A DNA stretch of 64,000 bases from Pomacea canaliculata (taxonomy: Eukaryota; Mollusca; Gastropoda; Architaenioglossa; Ampullariidae), in the NCBI RefSeq assembly GCF_003073045.1, contig NC_037593.1, forward strand, positions 13,834,735 through 13,898,734. Direction: 5' to 3'. Positions 46,072-58,299 of this stretch are shown here, piece after piece (position 1 is the stretch's first letter; the number at the start of each line of letters is the position of its first letter). The notes beneath the pieces are model-generated. The model did not search any database. It was not told the origin of the DNA and saw only the letters and a list, made by a program, of their open reading frames with translations. The translations under genes were made by a program, and so were the position numbers.

Positions 46072-46448
46072 GTGAGTTTGTACATAACCATTTTTTAGGG
46101 GAGAGTACTCAAATGTCGGATAGACATGTATAGTCTGACTGCAGCATGAGATTATTATAGTCTTTAAGTTGAAGCCACGCTAGGTTGGTGCAATGATAAT
46201 AACTCTGATTTTTTAATGTAATGAAAACTGTAGTATTTCATAAAAAATATACTTTAACAAACAAGTTGTTAAAATTAATACAACAAAAGCTTATTTCTTT
46301 TTTTCACACTTCAAGATAGCAATCACCGCTGGTAACAGATGCCGTTCCAAACGCTGTAGAATAGGTTGCAAAGCTGAAGGTTGATACAGAATCTCGACAG
46401 AAATTCTAACACTACCATTAACATGCTTCTAGTTAGGGTTAATTCTGT

Positions 46449-46492
46449 ATAGCCCATAATACTAAGCAATATAGCCCATAATACTAAGCAAT
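46449..46492. repeat. Exact 22-bp tandem duplication
   Basis: Two perfect adjacent copies of a 22-bp unit beginning ATAGCCCATAATACTAAG lie in the first intron of EBAG9. They are probably a recent replication slip. Confidence 0.9.
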
Positions 46493-46685
46493 GACATCTG
46501 ATAAAATTGATATATATATATAACTTGCAGTCGGATCTTTATATAATGAAAATGTTAATTCACACTAAGTTTATATTGTTGTATATTCATTTGAAACTTA
46601 TGATTATTATATTAATTAAATTTAAAAGACTTGAACATATTTATCCATTTTTGCTAATATATAAATACTTGTTTCTCTGTCAGCC

Positions 46686-49600
46686 ATGATTCAGATATTT
46701 TTCAATATTGTGAGGTCCATCTTCAGTCTTATATTGAGTATTTTTCGACCTTTGCATCGATTATGGTGTCGGAGAATTCGATCCTCAGAAATGGACAAGG
46801 GTATCCCAATGGCAACAAGTCAATCTATGACCATTGACATACCGCAGTCTTTCCCAAGTGGGGAAGAGGTGTGTATTTGTTGTTTTATTTTTGTGGTATT
46901 TTACTAGCATGTATACATAAAAAGTAATCAAAACAAATAGTCCTTCTTGATAATGATGTATATACCAATATGGGTTTTTCCAACTTTAAATTAAGAAGCC
47001 TCGTTGAATAGGGTTAAACAGGAGAACTAAACAGGATTAAATATTGAAGAGGAAAACAATAGTAGTGGGATGGAAATTGACTTTGAATCACCACTTAGAT
47101 ATATTGTCATCAGTGATGATTTGCCTTGGTCTGAAATTAGCATATGTGAACAAAGTCAACCCACTTTTATACTTCTGTGTCTCAGCTAGATAAAAATGGA
47201 GAATTCATTTGTGCTAAGTGAAAGTACAAGAAACAGGTATTGATGTTCTGATTATGCTTGCTAAATTTTCAGCTAGATTTTATTTTTGTTGCATGCAAAT
47301 CTCTAAAGTAGAAGTGAAAATTAAATGCAGGAGAACCTTAGCATCACAATTTACTTCTTCCATATAATCATTTTGATAACAAACATTCTGATAACAGAAG
47401 CCATATTTCCATAATTATTATGGGAATAATTCTTACCTTGTTCCTACATACCTGCGTCCTGTAAGCCATTTTCCATAAACAATACCAAAATCTTTCATTA
47501 CCAGAATTGTGAATGACTGCTTAAGTGTCATCATGAATATTTAAATCCATATATAAATGTATTAGTGTAGTTTTATAAATAGAGATAAGCTATTATTTGT
47601 TTTACATGTTGCTCAGAAAACTGCCTATTTATGGTACTCTGTAATATTTTATCCTTGTTTAAGCACATTTTTAGCAGAGTTCTGTGCTTAAGTGTTTTGT
47701 GTATCCTGTTGTATTCTAGACATTATTCAACACAATTGTTTTTTACCTAAAGCAACCATGCATTCTCTAGACACATTTAACTGCTAGACATAATCTGATT
47801 GTTCCATCATGAAGAAACTATTTAAACTTAAAATGACAGTTAATATGCCCTAAATACAAGCCTGTTGCATTGCAAAAATAATGCTTTTCATTGATTCCTG
47901 CACCTATCCCATATTTTTTTTTGGAGGGGAATATCAAAATTGAATGATTATTGTGTTAAATGAAATTTCAACAGCCTGATATTGTAATGGAGTCATGGGA
48001 CATCTGGGACTCTACTCAGCCCCAAGTGGTTCAGAATAGCCAGTCAAACACCAGAACTGGATTGATGGGATTACAGACAACCAATCACAGTGTTCGTGGC
48101 AGGCGGCTAGATTCAGACACAGAACCTGAGCCAGAACCAGATTACTTTCAAGATATGGAGCCTGATTTTAGAAGACCTGCAAAGGTTAAGTAACAGATTT
48201 TGGAAGGGATATCGGTTAGGTTGTTTAATGATGCAGTGGCGAAAGTGCTTGTCACCACAACTATAAGAATCAAGTGTTGTGGGTTCAGATCTTGGTTCTG
48301 ACATACCTCTCTCTTGATGTGATAGCTGTTTACAGGGCTGGCTGTTGGTGGCTTTCCCTGGGTAATCCAGTTTCCTCAACTCTTTTATGTGGGTGGGTGG
48401 GCAGATGTGTGCTTGTTTTGTGCATGTCTTGAATGCACATTTAATGGCTGCAATGAAAAGGCGTAAGCTCGTGTGTCTGTATGTAAAGCACTTTGAGCCT
48501 GGCTTTGGTGCTGGGGAAAGGCACTGTATTAATATTATTACTACTACTATTATTAAAAGCATTGTCTATAAACAATTGTTTATAGACTGTAATAGACTGT
48601 AATGGACTGTAAACAATTGTTTATAGACTGTAAAAAGTGACTGCATGTTAGAGAAGAAAAAGGATTTCCTGTGGAGCAGATGGAAACTAAACATCATAGT
48701 TATTTGTATAGAATGTGCATGGGTAATATAGACATTATTCATAAATGTTCTGTAAGCTCAAAATAAGAGAGCCTTGCAGTGTCACATACCTTGTGTTGCT
48801 TGATTTTGGAACAGAGACTTAGGCTGTTTTGAGCCAATAACTGTATAAACCCCCTTTATCCGCCTCAGCAAGTGAATGGGTACCTGATCTTCCAGGTTAA
48901 TGTAATCTTTCAGTAAACATGACAGCATGTTGCATGAAGTGAACATGGCATGCTATGGCCATCACAGCATCTACTAGGCAGTAGAAGTTAGGATACAGTA
49001 AGTTAAAATAAATAAAGCGAAAGGACTGCTCTCAGAAATTCTGCATGCCATTGCCTAGCCATATAAGGCACCTGTGGCTTCTTTTTTTTTTTTTTTTAAA
49101 CATCTTTTATTTAAGAACAGACGTCAGCTGCTTAAAAGTTTGTTCAAGAACATAGACTTGAAATAAGGCACATTTTATGATATACTAGTGTAGTTTGGTA
49201 GGCACTTAAGAAAAAAACCTTTGTCAAATAATAAGTGTTCTTATGCAGATTTTGATCAAGAAGAAGGAAAACAAAGTCAACATGGACATTATCTCAAGTC
49301 GGCTTGCAGCAATAGCTGATTCCCCTCCAGTGGTAGGTGTTCTTACAATGAATGGTGTGTGCATCTGTGTGCACATATGTGCTTTCAAGATCCAAGGTCT
49401 CTAATTATAATTTGCCTAATTGATGTACTTATAGTCACAATTTTTCATGGCTAGTTGAAATCTTTTACTGTAATTTAACTGTGAGAGGTAAGAGCCAGGG
49501 CCTATCTTCATGACATTTATTTTCATATGGGTAAATTGGGGAATCAATGGGTAAAATGAGACTGTCAGATAAACTATTTCTCAATAAAATATCAATCTGT

Positions 49601-50714
49601 TTTCATTTGCAAATCAATGGGAAGACAACCAAAGGGCATGAATCTAACTCAACAGTTTTTTAGTTTAATTACTTTATTCCTTGCTTCTCACAACAACACC
49701 TCCCCAGCAGACCTGGTTTTGAGCAGCCCCCTCAGATGGGCCCATGTGGTTCCAACGTCCTTTGCCTTGCTTTTTACTGTTCTTTTCCAATAACTCAACA
49801 GTAGGAAAAAGAAATGGCATTAAGTTGTTAAGCTTAATCTTTTACTGTCGCTGGTTAGTCCTCAGATTACAAAATCAACTAATTGTCACGCTGTTTATAA
49901 AGTATTGAAATAGTCTGTTTTCTTCCTGAATATAAATTAGATCAATTGTCATATTAATGCAAGATTTTTGGGAGAAAAATTTAATTTAATCCAAATGAGA
50001 TTCCTGCCCTTAAACTTTTCTCCCAAAAATCTTGCATTAATATAACAAGTGATCTGGAATATTTACCTGGAAGCAGAAAACTTAATGATTAGAGCAGCCA
50101 AACCTGAAGGTGTACTACCTCCTAGTTTACTCAGTTGTGGAATGTGGTACCTGACTCAATAAAGAGAAGGGAAAAGTAAGGCAGCATGAAAGATGAGACA
50201 GGCACTACCCACATAAAAAAACTGGCCCTGAGGTTAGCAAGTAAGGGGGCTCAAACACTTCTCTCCCCAGTGACCATTTGGTCATGAGACCTTTTCTTAA
50301 TCATCCAATTAATGACACATTTGGAAGAATGCTTAGGCCTAGATATGAGCCAGGACTATGAGATTTTAGCTGCTACCTCTTTTAGCATATTCACCCAGCC
50401 TGGTATAGCTAACCCAGGTTGCCAGGAAGGTGGGGAAATTAACACAAATATCAGAGGGAAATTCTGTTAAATGAAAAAAAAAATTTTTTCCCCTCTTTTA
50501 TCAGGGTTCTGAACTTGAAACATGGGATGACAATGAGCAGGCATGGAATGAGGAAATTGGCGAGGACTTATCCTGGGAGGCAGAGGCAGCAATCAGGGAG
50601 AAGCGTAGAGTTGACCGGCAGGAACGGACAATAGAACAGCAAATGAAAAAACAGCAACGTAATGCCATTCGAACCACAAAGAAAGATTCACACATAGCTG
50701 TGAAAATTTCCTGA
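46686..50714 (+). CDS. EBAG9: EBAG9/RCAS1 Golgi adaptor protein (4 coding exons, 228 aa)
   Basis: Exons: 46686-46868, 47975-48184, 49249-49332, 50505-50714 (687 nt). EBAG9 (estrogen receptor-binding fragment-associated antigen 9, also RCAS1) is a small Golgi/secretory-vesicle protein linked in mammals to regulated exocytosis. The order of features matches: a hydrophobic N-terminal membrane anchor (about residues 3-27) followed by a basic patch, an acidic region with EPDYFQDMEPDFR (from residue 115; human has EPDYFKDM), ILIKKKENKV and SSRLAA in exon 3, and a C-terminal coiled coil rich in Arg, Glu and Gln after the SELETWDDNEQAWNEE segment. It ends AVKIS against GVKLS in human. Human EBAG9 is 213 residues. 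Expression is probably coordinated with TRAPPC9 through the shared promoter. Confidence 0.95.
48225..48557 (+). mobile_element. tRNA-derived SINE in EBAG9 intron 2
   Basis: The head has a tRNA-like A box (around 48235) and a B box (GGTTCAGATC, 48282-48291). The body is about 150 bases. The tail, AAAGCACTTTGAGCCTGGC then GGAAAGGCACTGTATTAATA plus an (ATT)n-like run, is typical of metazoan SINEs that borrow a LINE 3' end. It is in the same orientation as EBAG9. A target duplication was not identified with confidence. Confidence 0.75.
48565..48633. repeat. Palindrome and 41-bp spaced direct repeat
   Basis: A perfect 22-bp palindrome centred on CAATTG (48565-48586) lies just past the SINE tail. 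The string AAACAATTGTTTATAGACTG recurs 41 bases downstream (48570 and 48611), with extra AGACTGTAAT units between. Confidence 0.85.
49670..49765 (-). repeat. Dispersed repeat, copy B (inverted)
   Basis: The minus strand reads CATGGGCCCATCTGAGG, then CAGGTCTGCTGGGGAGG and TGTTGTTG, in the same order and spacing as copy A near 14100-14170. The two copies differ by roughly one base in ten, so they are of moderate age. Confidence 0.6.
49940..50054. repeat. Foldback with 39-bp arms
   Basis: The left arm (49940-49978) and right arm (50016-50054) are reverse complements, with 27 consecutive perfect pairs at the inner end and two mismatches farther out. The loop is 37 bases. It lies in EBAG9 intron 3. 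It could be a small foldback element (MITE-like) or a structured RNA. Confidence 0.85.
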
Positions 50715-52850
50715 TCAAAAACAAAGGTGATAGAGCATCTGGGTACATATTTTGCATTCTTTAACAAGAGATTGTTGTGTTGATGCTAGACCAGCCATAT
50801 TATCAGTCTTGGGCAGCTCCTCTTACAATGAAAATACTGACACATCCTTACCACAGTGGAGGAAAAAAGGACACATTTAAGTCAATAATAGTTATACTTC
50901 GTGTATTATGTAATGTTTATTGCAGTTGGTGCAAATAACTTTGCTTTTTTAAATAAAAATGTGTTTACCTTAGATGGTAGAGGCCTTAGAGAATGAAGAT
51001 GTCGATAACTTGTTTGAATTTGTACACTTAAAAAGCCTATTTGTTTCTTCAATGAATTCTTTAAATTTAATTTGTGTAGCTGATTCCCCACCTCCCCCTT
51101 AGGCTTCAGCATGGGTAGTACGGTATTTAGCCAGCATTGTTAAAATATACTTGCAATTTAGCTAGTCAGTGCTGCAGCAGATTTTTCTATCAATGCTCTA
51201 TTTAGGTCAAAGAAATTTTATCTTTGACATGAGAGGTAATAAATGCAGAGGGTTATCTTATAGAGGGCTGCTTTTCATCTTGTGAAATATGTATATATGT
51301 GCAGAATTTTGTTTAGGAAGTAATAATTATCTCTTTTATGGATATAACTATAAAGGGAGAGGTGTGTCTGTGTGAGTGTACTTTGTATGTACATATTTGC
51401 ATAATCTAAATAAAGAAGTACATTGTTATTTAATTACCTCCCTTCTTGTCTTTGAAGCATGGAAAATGGACGCTTTTAAATAGTAGTTAAATATTTTGGT
51501 GTCAGGTGCATGTTTTGTTTGTGCTGCATTTAAAGAAAGAAGTCACTATCATCATTTGAAAAATTATAAACTTGGAATCAGGAGCGGTTATGTACTGTTG
51601 ATTTTTTTCATGTTGTGTGGTTTTGAAGCTTTGTTGAAGAAAAAGACATCCATGATGTATGAATTGCCTGTATCAAGAGTACATGAGAGATTCTATGTTG
51701 CATACATGCAAGAACATGTGTGTTTTTACCTGTTAGGAAAGAAACAGTCATGTATATATAAATTTACACTCCTACAATTAACAGTTGAAGCTTTCGTGTT
51801 TTAATTCTGTGTTCAGCCTGCCAAATTTTTTTTCTTTGCATTAGGCTTCTCATCTTATTTTCTGGTGATCTTTTTACTATAAAACAGGTGGCAGTAGGTG
51901 TGCTTTGGAAGTGCTCTTTAATGTTCCATAACAAACATCCAGTGTCCAAAACAAAACAAATAAATAAAATACCCACATGGGCAGAATAAATACAAGAACT
52001 AGAAGATGATTGCAACAGCAGATGATTGCATGTATTTGATGTCCTTACTAACTACAATGGTTGTAAAATGTGATTAGCACATGAACTACGAAGACATAAA
52101 ACTAGGTGAGGTGCGCCTTAAAAAGGTGTAAATGGAATGACCATTTAGTTTTGGCAGACTAGTTTATGACAGTGTAAGGACTGTAATTTTTGTTTGAATC
52201 TAACCTTGAATCATTAGAGTTGTTAGAAGTCTGAAAGCACTACTATTATAATTTGCAAGAGCACCCAACACAACATCCTAATCACCACAAAAAATAGTCA
52301 ATAAAAATTTAACTGCAATACACTGCTTATCTTCATAGATTCACGTTTAACTGGATGTGATCTTTGTGGATGTCCCCAAAAGTGCTGCCATTGTGTTTTA
52401 AGTTTTTTATTTTCGTATCACATTCCGATAATGGGAGTTAATTTGGTACATAGCTATAGATGCAAAAAGTGCCATGTCCTGAAAAGGAATTGAAATGAAC
52501 GTTAGGTCCGTTTAAAAGGCCAGCCCAACACTTTCTTTCCTACAAAGTCGAAACGACTGATAAGACAACCAGGAAGTCCGCCCTCGACGAGTGCCCTTCC
52601 CTTAAGTGCTTGTAAACGCAGGGCGGGGCACAGCCACAGCTTCGTACAGCAGTTCGGAAAGATGACAGCCCATAAATTTTTGTAAAACTGTCTTTGAAAA
52701 TAGGTTGCTGTATAAGTTTATAAATGCTTGCTTAGTAAAAAGCTTAAAGAATAAAGTGAACTTATCATATTTTCTCTCAATCGTACTTATTTAGATTTTA
52801 ATATTGCGGCGTGTAACATCGTGGAAGAGAGACAATTTTTGATTTTCATA
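50715..52850. other. EBAG9 3' UTR and downstream intergenic sequence
   Basis: Candidate polyadenylation signals (AATAAA) are at 50952-50957 and 51409-51414, so the EBAG9 3' UTR is likely 250-700 bases long. Beyond it the sequence is AT-rich with no recognised gene. A plus-strand open frame at 51496-51804 has no recognised domain and I do not call it. Confidence 0.45.
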
Positions 52851-52858
52851 CACTTTGG

Positions 52859-55508
52859 CAGCGGTTCTCAACCTGTGGGGCGCGACCCCCTGGGGGGTCG
52901 CGACGTGCCTACAAGGGGGTCGCGAAGGTGGTCATTTTAAAAAAAAGTTTCTTATACCTGGTATTAGTGAAATTAGTTAACATTGTGTACCGAGTGTGCG
53001 GGGCTCAACTCCAAATCTCTTCTCCCTATTCAAGTACACTGTCTCGGCAATGCAGTGACTCTCACTTCCAAAAACTCAAACACAATCCCCTCTAAACAAT
53101 TAAGCTCCAATCTCCTCCTCTCACCTTTTGCCTCTCTCTTCCCCAATCTCTCATGCTGACTCCCTCTCCCTCTCAGTCACACCTCTCTTTTTTTTTTTTA
53201 AACATCTAAAAGGCACGCATTCAGGAAACGTCCATCATTCACCCTTTCATTCGCACGTGCTCAGTCCTAGTACTCTATAGGTCCCTGACAGAAGGCCATG
53301 ACCAGACAGATGCGCTGCGACTGGATAAAGAACAGCAGTTTTAATCCAAATTTTGGATGCAAGTACACGTGTTTGTCCTGAAGAAGATAGCCATGGATAA
53401 ATTTGTGCTGCGAAAAGGAACTGATTGCGGTGGTTTTTTGAAAAGAAAAGTGAAGAAACGAGCGATGTGCAAGTTTTAGGTGCTGGAGCCGATGAAAACC
53501 AGAAAGGCCTGTTACGAAAGTAAGAAGTATGACAATGAATACTTGAAAACTGGTTTTACAACATTATTGTTGATGGTAAAGAACGGCCACAGTGTGCTGT
53601 TTGCCTCGCAATATTAGCTCCAGAGAGTATGAAGCAAACAAACTACGGGCCATTTGGAAACTTGGCATGCGGAGTTAGCTTGCAAACCTCTCGAATTTTT
53701 GAACGAAAATTGCAGAATACAAAAGAGACAACAAAACATTTGTCTCACATACATCAATTCCTAAGAAAGCTTTGATGGCTTCGTATCAAGTTTCCTATCG
53801 CATTGCTCAAAACAAAAAAAGCACATACGACGCGGAGAGTCATTAATACTGCCTGCAGCAATGGACATTGTACGGAGCATGATAGGAGAAGATGCTGCTA
53901 CGCAACTACAAGCCATTCCTATGTCAAATGACACAGTTCGCCGAAGAATAACTGAGATATCTGAAGACGTGTCTGACAGTTGATCAGTCGTATAAAAAGC
54001 CAAAATTTTGCTTTGCAGTTAGATGAAGCTACTGACACTGCAGGTGACTCACATTTGATTGCTTACATTCGTTACGTGTGGGAAAATAATCTTCTGGAAG
54101 ACTTTTTATTTTGCAAGAAAATTGAACGCAGAGCAACAGCCAAGATTTTTGGGATTGTCGATGACTTCCTTAAGGACCAAGGCATTTCCCTGGAGTTCCT
54201 GCGTCGGCTTGTGCACAGATGGCGCCCCTGCAATGGCTGGAAAGAAACAAGGGTTGCAATCTCTTATTAAAAGGTTGCTCCAGACGTAGTTTGGACTCAC
54301 TGCATGATCCACCGTGAAGTTCTAGCTTCCAAAGATTTGAGTGTTGAGTTGTACACAGTGCTAACAGATGTCATAAAAATGGTGAACTTTGTAAAGAACA
54401 GTTCTGCCAGATCTCGCCTGTTTTCTCTGATATGTCAAGACATGGGAGCCGACTAGGACACTTGCTCTATTACTGCGAATCAAGGTGGTTGTCGCGTGGA
54501 AAAGCTCGCAAGAGTCTTTGAATTGCGGGAAGAATTATGGGTGTTTCTGAAGGAGAACTCTTTCAACAAGGCTGACTGCTTAAGAACGACCGATGGCTGC
54601 TGCTAATGGCATATTTATCGGACATATTGAGAAGCTGAACGTTGTGAATGCTTCTATGCAAGGGAAGGACACACCATATTAAAACAACTGACAGATGAAT
54701 GCTTTCGTCCGAAAAATTTCGTTGTGGACGCAAAGATACGCCAAGAAAATATTTTTGGTATGTTTCCGTGCTTGTGTAAGTGCAAGGCTGACGTTAACTT
54801 GAATCTTGATCAGGTTAAGAATGTAATTATTGCCCATCTAAAACGGACTGCAAGAAAGGTTCACCATTACTTCGCTGAAATTGATGTGACTAAATACGAG
54901 TGGATTCGTAATCCATTTCTGGCTGATCCTAGCACAAGCGGGTTGTCCACGCAAGAAGAAGAGCAGCTCATCGACCTTTCGAGTGACCAATCCCTGAAAA
55001 TGGTCTTCGAAACAACACCAGTGCCAACATTCTGGATTAGCATCAACGGTGAATATCCTCTCCTTTCTGAGAAAGCAATGAAAGTTCTGCTGCCATTTTC
55101 AACTTCATATATGTGTGAGCAAGGATTTTCAGCATTGGCAGCACTGAAGTCTCAATACAGAAATCGTGTGGACGCAGAGGCTGAGCTGCGAATAGCAGTG
55201 GGTACGAACATCGCACACAGGTTCGCTTCTCTATGCAACAGCAAGCAGGCTCAACCTTCTCATTAATCAAAGTGAGTGTCCAATAAAATAATATTATTAG
55301 CTTAGTAAAATTTCATTAACAGTTATACTTGTTGCAGATACGAACTTTGTTCTTCCGTTGTTGAATTGCATTGATTTCCTCGACGCGGCGTTCGAGGTTA
55401 GCTAAAGCTCCCCCCCCCCGCTCTTCCACCGACCTAGCTGGCTAAGGGGGTCGCGGACGTACGGTGTTCGTCAGGGGGTCGCCACATGTAAAAGGTTGAG
55501 AACCGCTG
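52859..55508 (+). mobile_element. hAT DNA transposon with intact ends (ZBED/Charlie-like), about 2.65 kb
   Basis: Both ends carry the 16-bp inverted repeat CAGCGGTTCTCAACCT, followed by a second, shifted match around GCGACCCCCTG. The element is flanked by a perfect 8-bp target duplication, CACTTTGG, at 52851-52858 and 55509-55516; 8 bp is the hAT hallmark. The inner region encodes a hAT transposase (separate entry). Intact ends and an unmutated target duplication point to a fairly recent insertion. In vertebrates relatives of this transposase were domesticated (ZBED5, FAM200, GTF2IRD2). Confidence 0.95.
53393..55266 (+). pseudogene. Broken hAT transposase (BED-finger type)
   Basis: The coding remains start with MDKFVLRKGTDCGGFLKRK and continue in other frames with a BED-like zinc finger (CAVC, then a late His pair, HLSHIH). 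Next come the DDE-region piece with LQLDEATDTAGDSHLIAYIR (near 54010) and a C-terminal hAT dimerisation segment with TSYMCEQGFSALAALKSQYR (near 55120), which ends at a stop at 55266. At least three frame changes or stops separate these blocks (the first frame stops near 53479; open frames resume at 53980 and 54724), so this copy cannot make a full transposase. It could still be moved by a related active copy because its ends look intact. Confidence 0.9.
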
Positions 55509-55609
55509 CACTTTGGGGAAGTATTGGATTTTCAAAAACAGAACTTTACTTTTTACAGTGTGTATGTGAGTGTGTGCGCGTGCGCATGCAAGCATATACA
55601 TATTAATGA

Positions 55610-55795
55610 CCAAGGAGTCTGATAGTATTGCATCTTTCAAGAAAAATCTTAAGACTCGATCGATCACTTGTTTATTTGAAGTTGTTCATTTGACCTGCAG
55701 TTTGGTGGCTGCTGGGATCACCGCGCATTGAGCGCATCTTTGTGATGCGGATACCAGCGCGTTACAAAACTACATCATCATCATAATGACATTTA
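55610..55795 (+). mobile_element. LINE 3' end fragment
   Basis: A short peptide, SIASFKKNLKTR, resembles the C-terminal end of LINE reverse-transcriptase proteins. The sequence then runs into a tail with GCGCGTTACAAAAC and a short (ATC)n run. The rest of the element is absent. Confidence 0.45.
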
Positions 55796-58299
55796 AATAA
55801 ACATAAGTAGTAGGTATGCTTGTGCTTCTTTCTAAAAGCGTGATTCCATTCACGTTTTAATTCTTATTTGACCTGTTATTCATCTTATTTTCTTATTCCT
55901 AATCACCCCCAGTGGAGCATAGGGCCGCAACTACACGACATCATCGGACCCGGTTCTGGGCGTCCCTTTCCAGTTGGGACCATGTCCTGCCAGCTGCCTC
56001 GCGCCTCTGTGGACTGATATCCTATGTCTGGGTCTCCCAGCCTACGTCTCCCCTGTGGGTTCCAGCACAGAGCTTATCTTTAATGCAAGCCTGTTTTTTT
56101 TTTTTCAATCAGATGAGTATTGTCATTTGGCGACTGACCTTTACCAGCCTTCTGAGCATGTGTTAAATTTAATTCATTTAGACTTCTTTGGGTGACCTCA
56201 ACGTCCACTGCACCGCAGACATCACAGACGAACAGATCACTTTCGAGCAAAGCAATAAACAAAGTAATAAATCTCACAAGGAATGAACACAGCATCACAG
56301 GAACAAGATTTGCAGTTTAGTGGCTGGCAGCATTGCCATTCCTGTTTCCATGCCTAAAAATTAGTGTTGAGAGCTGTAAGTGTTGATGGAAACCTGGCTC
56401 GGGCACAGTCTCGCTTGTATGTGTGTGCACATGTACTTTTCTGAACTGATTCGCTTTTCTCAGGAACAGGATCGACTATGCCACTTAATGAACTATGATA
56501 TTTTATGACATGCAATAAAAGACCGACCACCCCAGAAGCGTATCGTAATTTACTTCTTCCGCTGTTTCTGACAATGAGTGCTAGACTATATAGGTTGATA
56601 CACAAAATACAAGTCGAGGCTGAAGGACAAATATAACAGCCTGAACAAAATATTTCTTTGAAAGGGCATCGTAGATATTTTATATGCTCTTAACAAAGTC
56701 CCATATAACACGTGTGTGTGTGTGTGTGATAACTTAAAGATTGTATCAGACTGTCACAAATCATTTCTTTTTAAAAACAAAATACAGTTGGGCGTTTCAG
56801 AAACAGCAATAAAGCAGCTTTGTCATAAAGTGCCCCACTGTATAAGTATTGTGGACTCGCACTACGCTTACCATAAGATCGCGAGATTCAAGGAGGATTC
56901 TGTAACCATGTTGTTGAAGTGAAACTTCAATCTTTTACAAATAACTAATCATAAAGGTAGAAAACCTCAGTACTTTTTACGAATACTTTACAGGTAAGCA
57001 CTTCTTTGTTTGATATTATGGAATTATTATTGTTCAGACGTCGTATTTATGCTTGTAAACTCTCACTTCAGCATGAATTCTGAAACAAGATGGATCCAGA
57101 AAAAAATTGAAACAGTTTGCGAAAGTTTATTTAGTGAATTGGAGCATTCCCTTAACTGCACAAAGCTGCCGTTTACCTGCTTTTCAACTGAGTCAGCAGA
57201 TCCTCAGACACCTGGAATGTTCATGTATGTTGGCTTATCATACCCGCTCTATAGAACTAAATAGCATTAAAGAAAATCGCAATCCACAATTTCTTTAGTG
57301 CCCACTCTATAAAGATCAAAACTAAGCGACACAAGCTACTTAATTAAAAGTGTATTTAGTCAACCAACAACAGTTGTGAAAGTTAAAAGACAAAGTATAC
57401 TGAAATTAGCATGCACATTTTCTTATGCTATAAAGTGAATTGCCATCAATCAGCGCACCAACATACTCAAATTTTACTTCATGTTCATGCAAAAGTTAAA
57501 AAAAGGGTAATTAAATTTGCAAATAAATTTGACACCATTCGCAATTCTGAAACATGGAATCATTTGATTCGAAAAATAAAGTAAAAGAATCTGCAGCCAT
57601 ATAGAGTTTGCAACCAACAGCAAACTGCACACCACAACTTTAACTCCTAACTATGCAATCGCACTGGGAAATAGGGTTTGACCATTGCATAAAAACTAAA
57701 TAATGACAAACAATGTCTTTAGTCAAGCAAATACATGCACACAAGGATAAAATTCATTTAAAGTTTAAACACTCTTTGACAGATAAAAAAAAAATATCTT
57801 GAGAAAGCAAACAGTGAGAGAAACGCAAAACTTTAAAATAAAGTAGCAGTAATTTAAAACATTAGTTTGGTCGTCTATGAGTTCTTTTGATTTGGTTTTA
57901 TATTTTTTCTGTTTTATTTTAATAAAATATTTTTACTTTTTGTTGCTTATTTGTGGAATGTTTATAGCTTTCATATCTCTGTGTGTAATCTTTCCTGAAT
58001 TCCTTGCGGGGCTGTAAACTGATCTTTCTCGACCTCCTTAACCTTCCTACTAATGTCCTATATGTACCTAATAGTCGTTGTCGATCCTGAAGAGCATGCA
58101 TTGGTGCATTTGAACTAAATGTCTAAATATAGCTACTGGTTGATTTACATTCAATGATAGTAAGCAGGCAGAAACAATGTGTAATAATTTGCTACAAAGT
58201 GAAGCTGCGTATCCCTTTCTTTTGAATGTCCAGTTCTCTGCTTATCAAAACAGTCTTCGCTCTTCTTCTTGAAAACTGAACAAAGAAAATCTGACAAAA
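55796..58299. other. Intergenic region before the PLAC8-family gene
   Basis: The left end has a GC-richer block (about 55905-56070) that looks like a fragment of an unidentified dispersed repeat. The rest is AT-rich, with a (TG)n run near 56710, and shows no convincing exon. The last 100 bases are probably promoter or 5' UTR of the next gene. Confidence 0.4.

Noticed and set aside
51496-51804. 102-residue plus-strand open frame downstream of EBAG9
   Set aside because: It lies beyond the EBAG9 polyadenylation signals in AT-rich sequence, with no recognisable domain.
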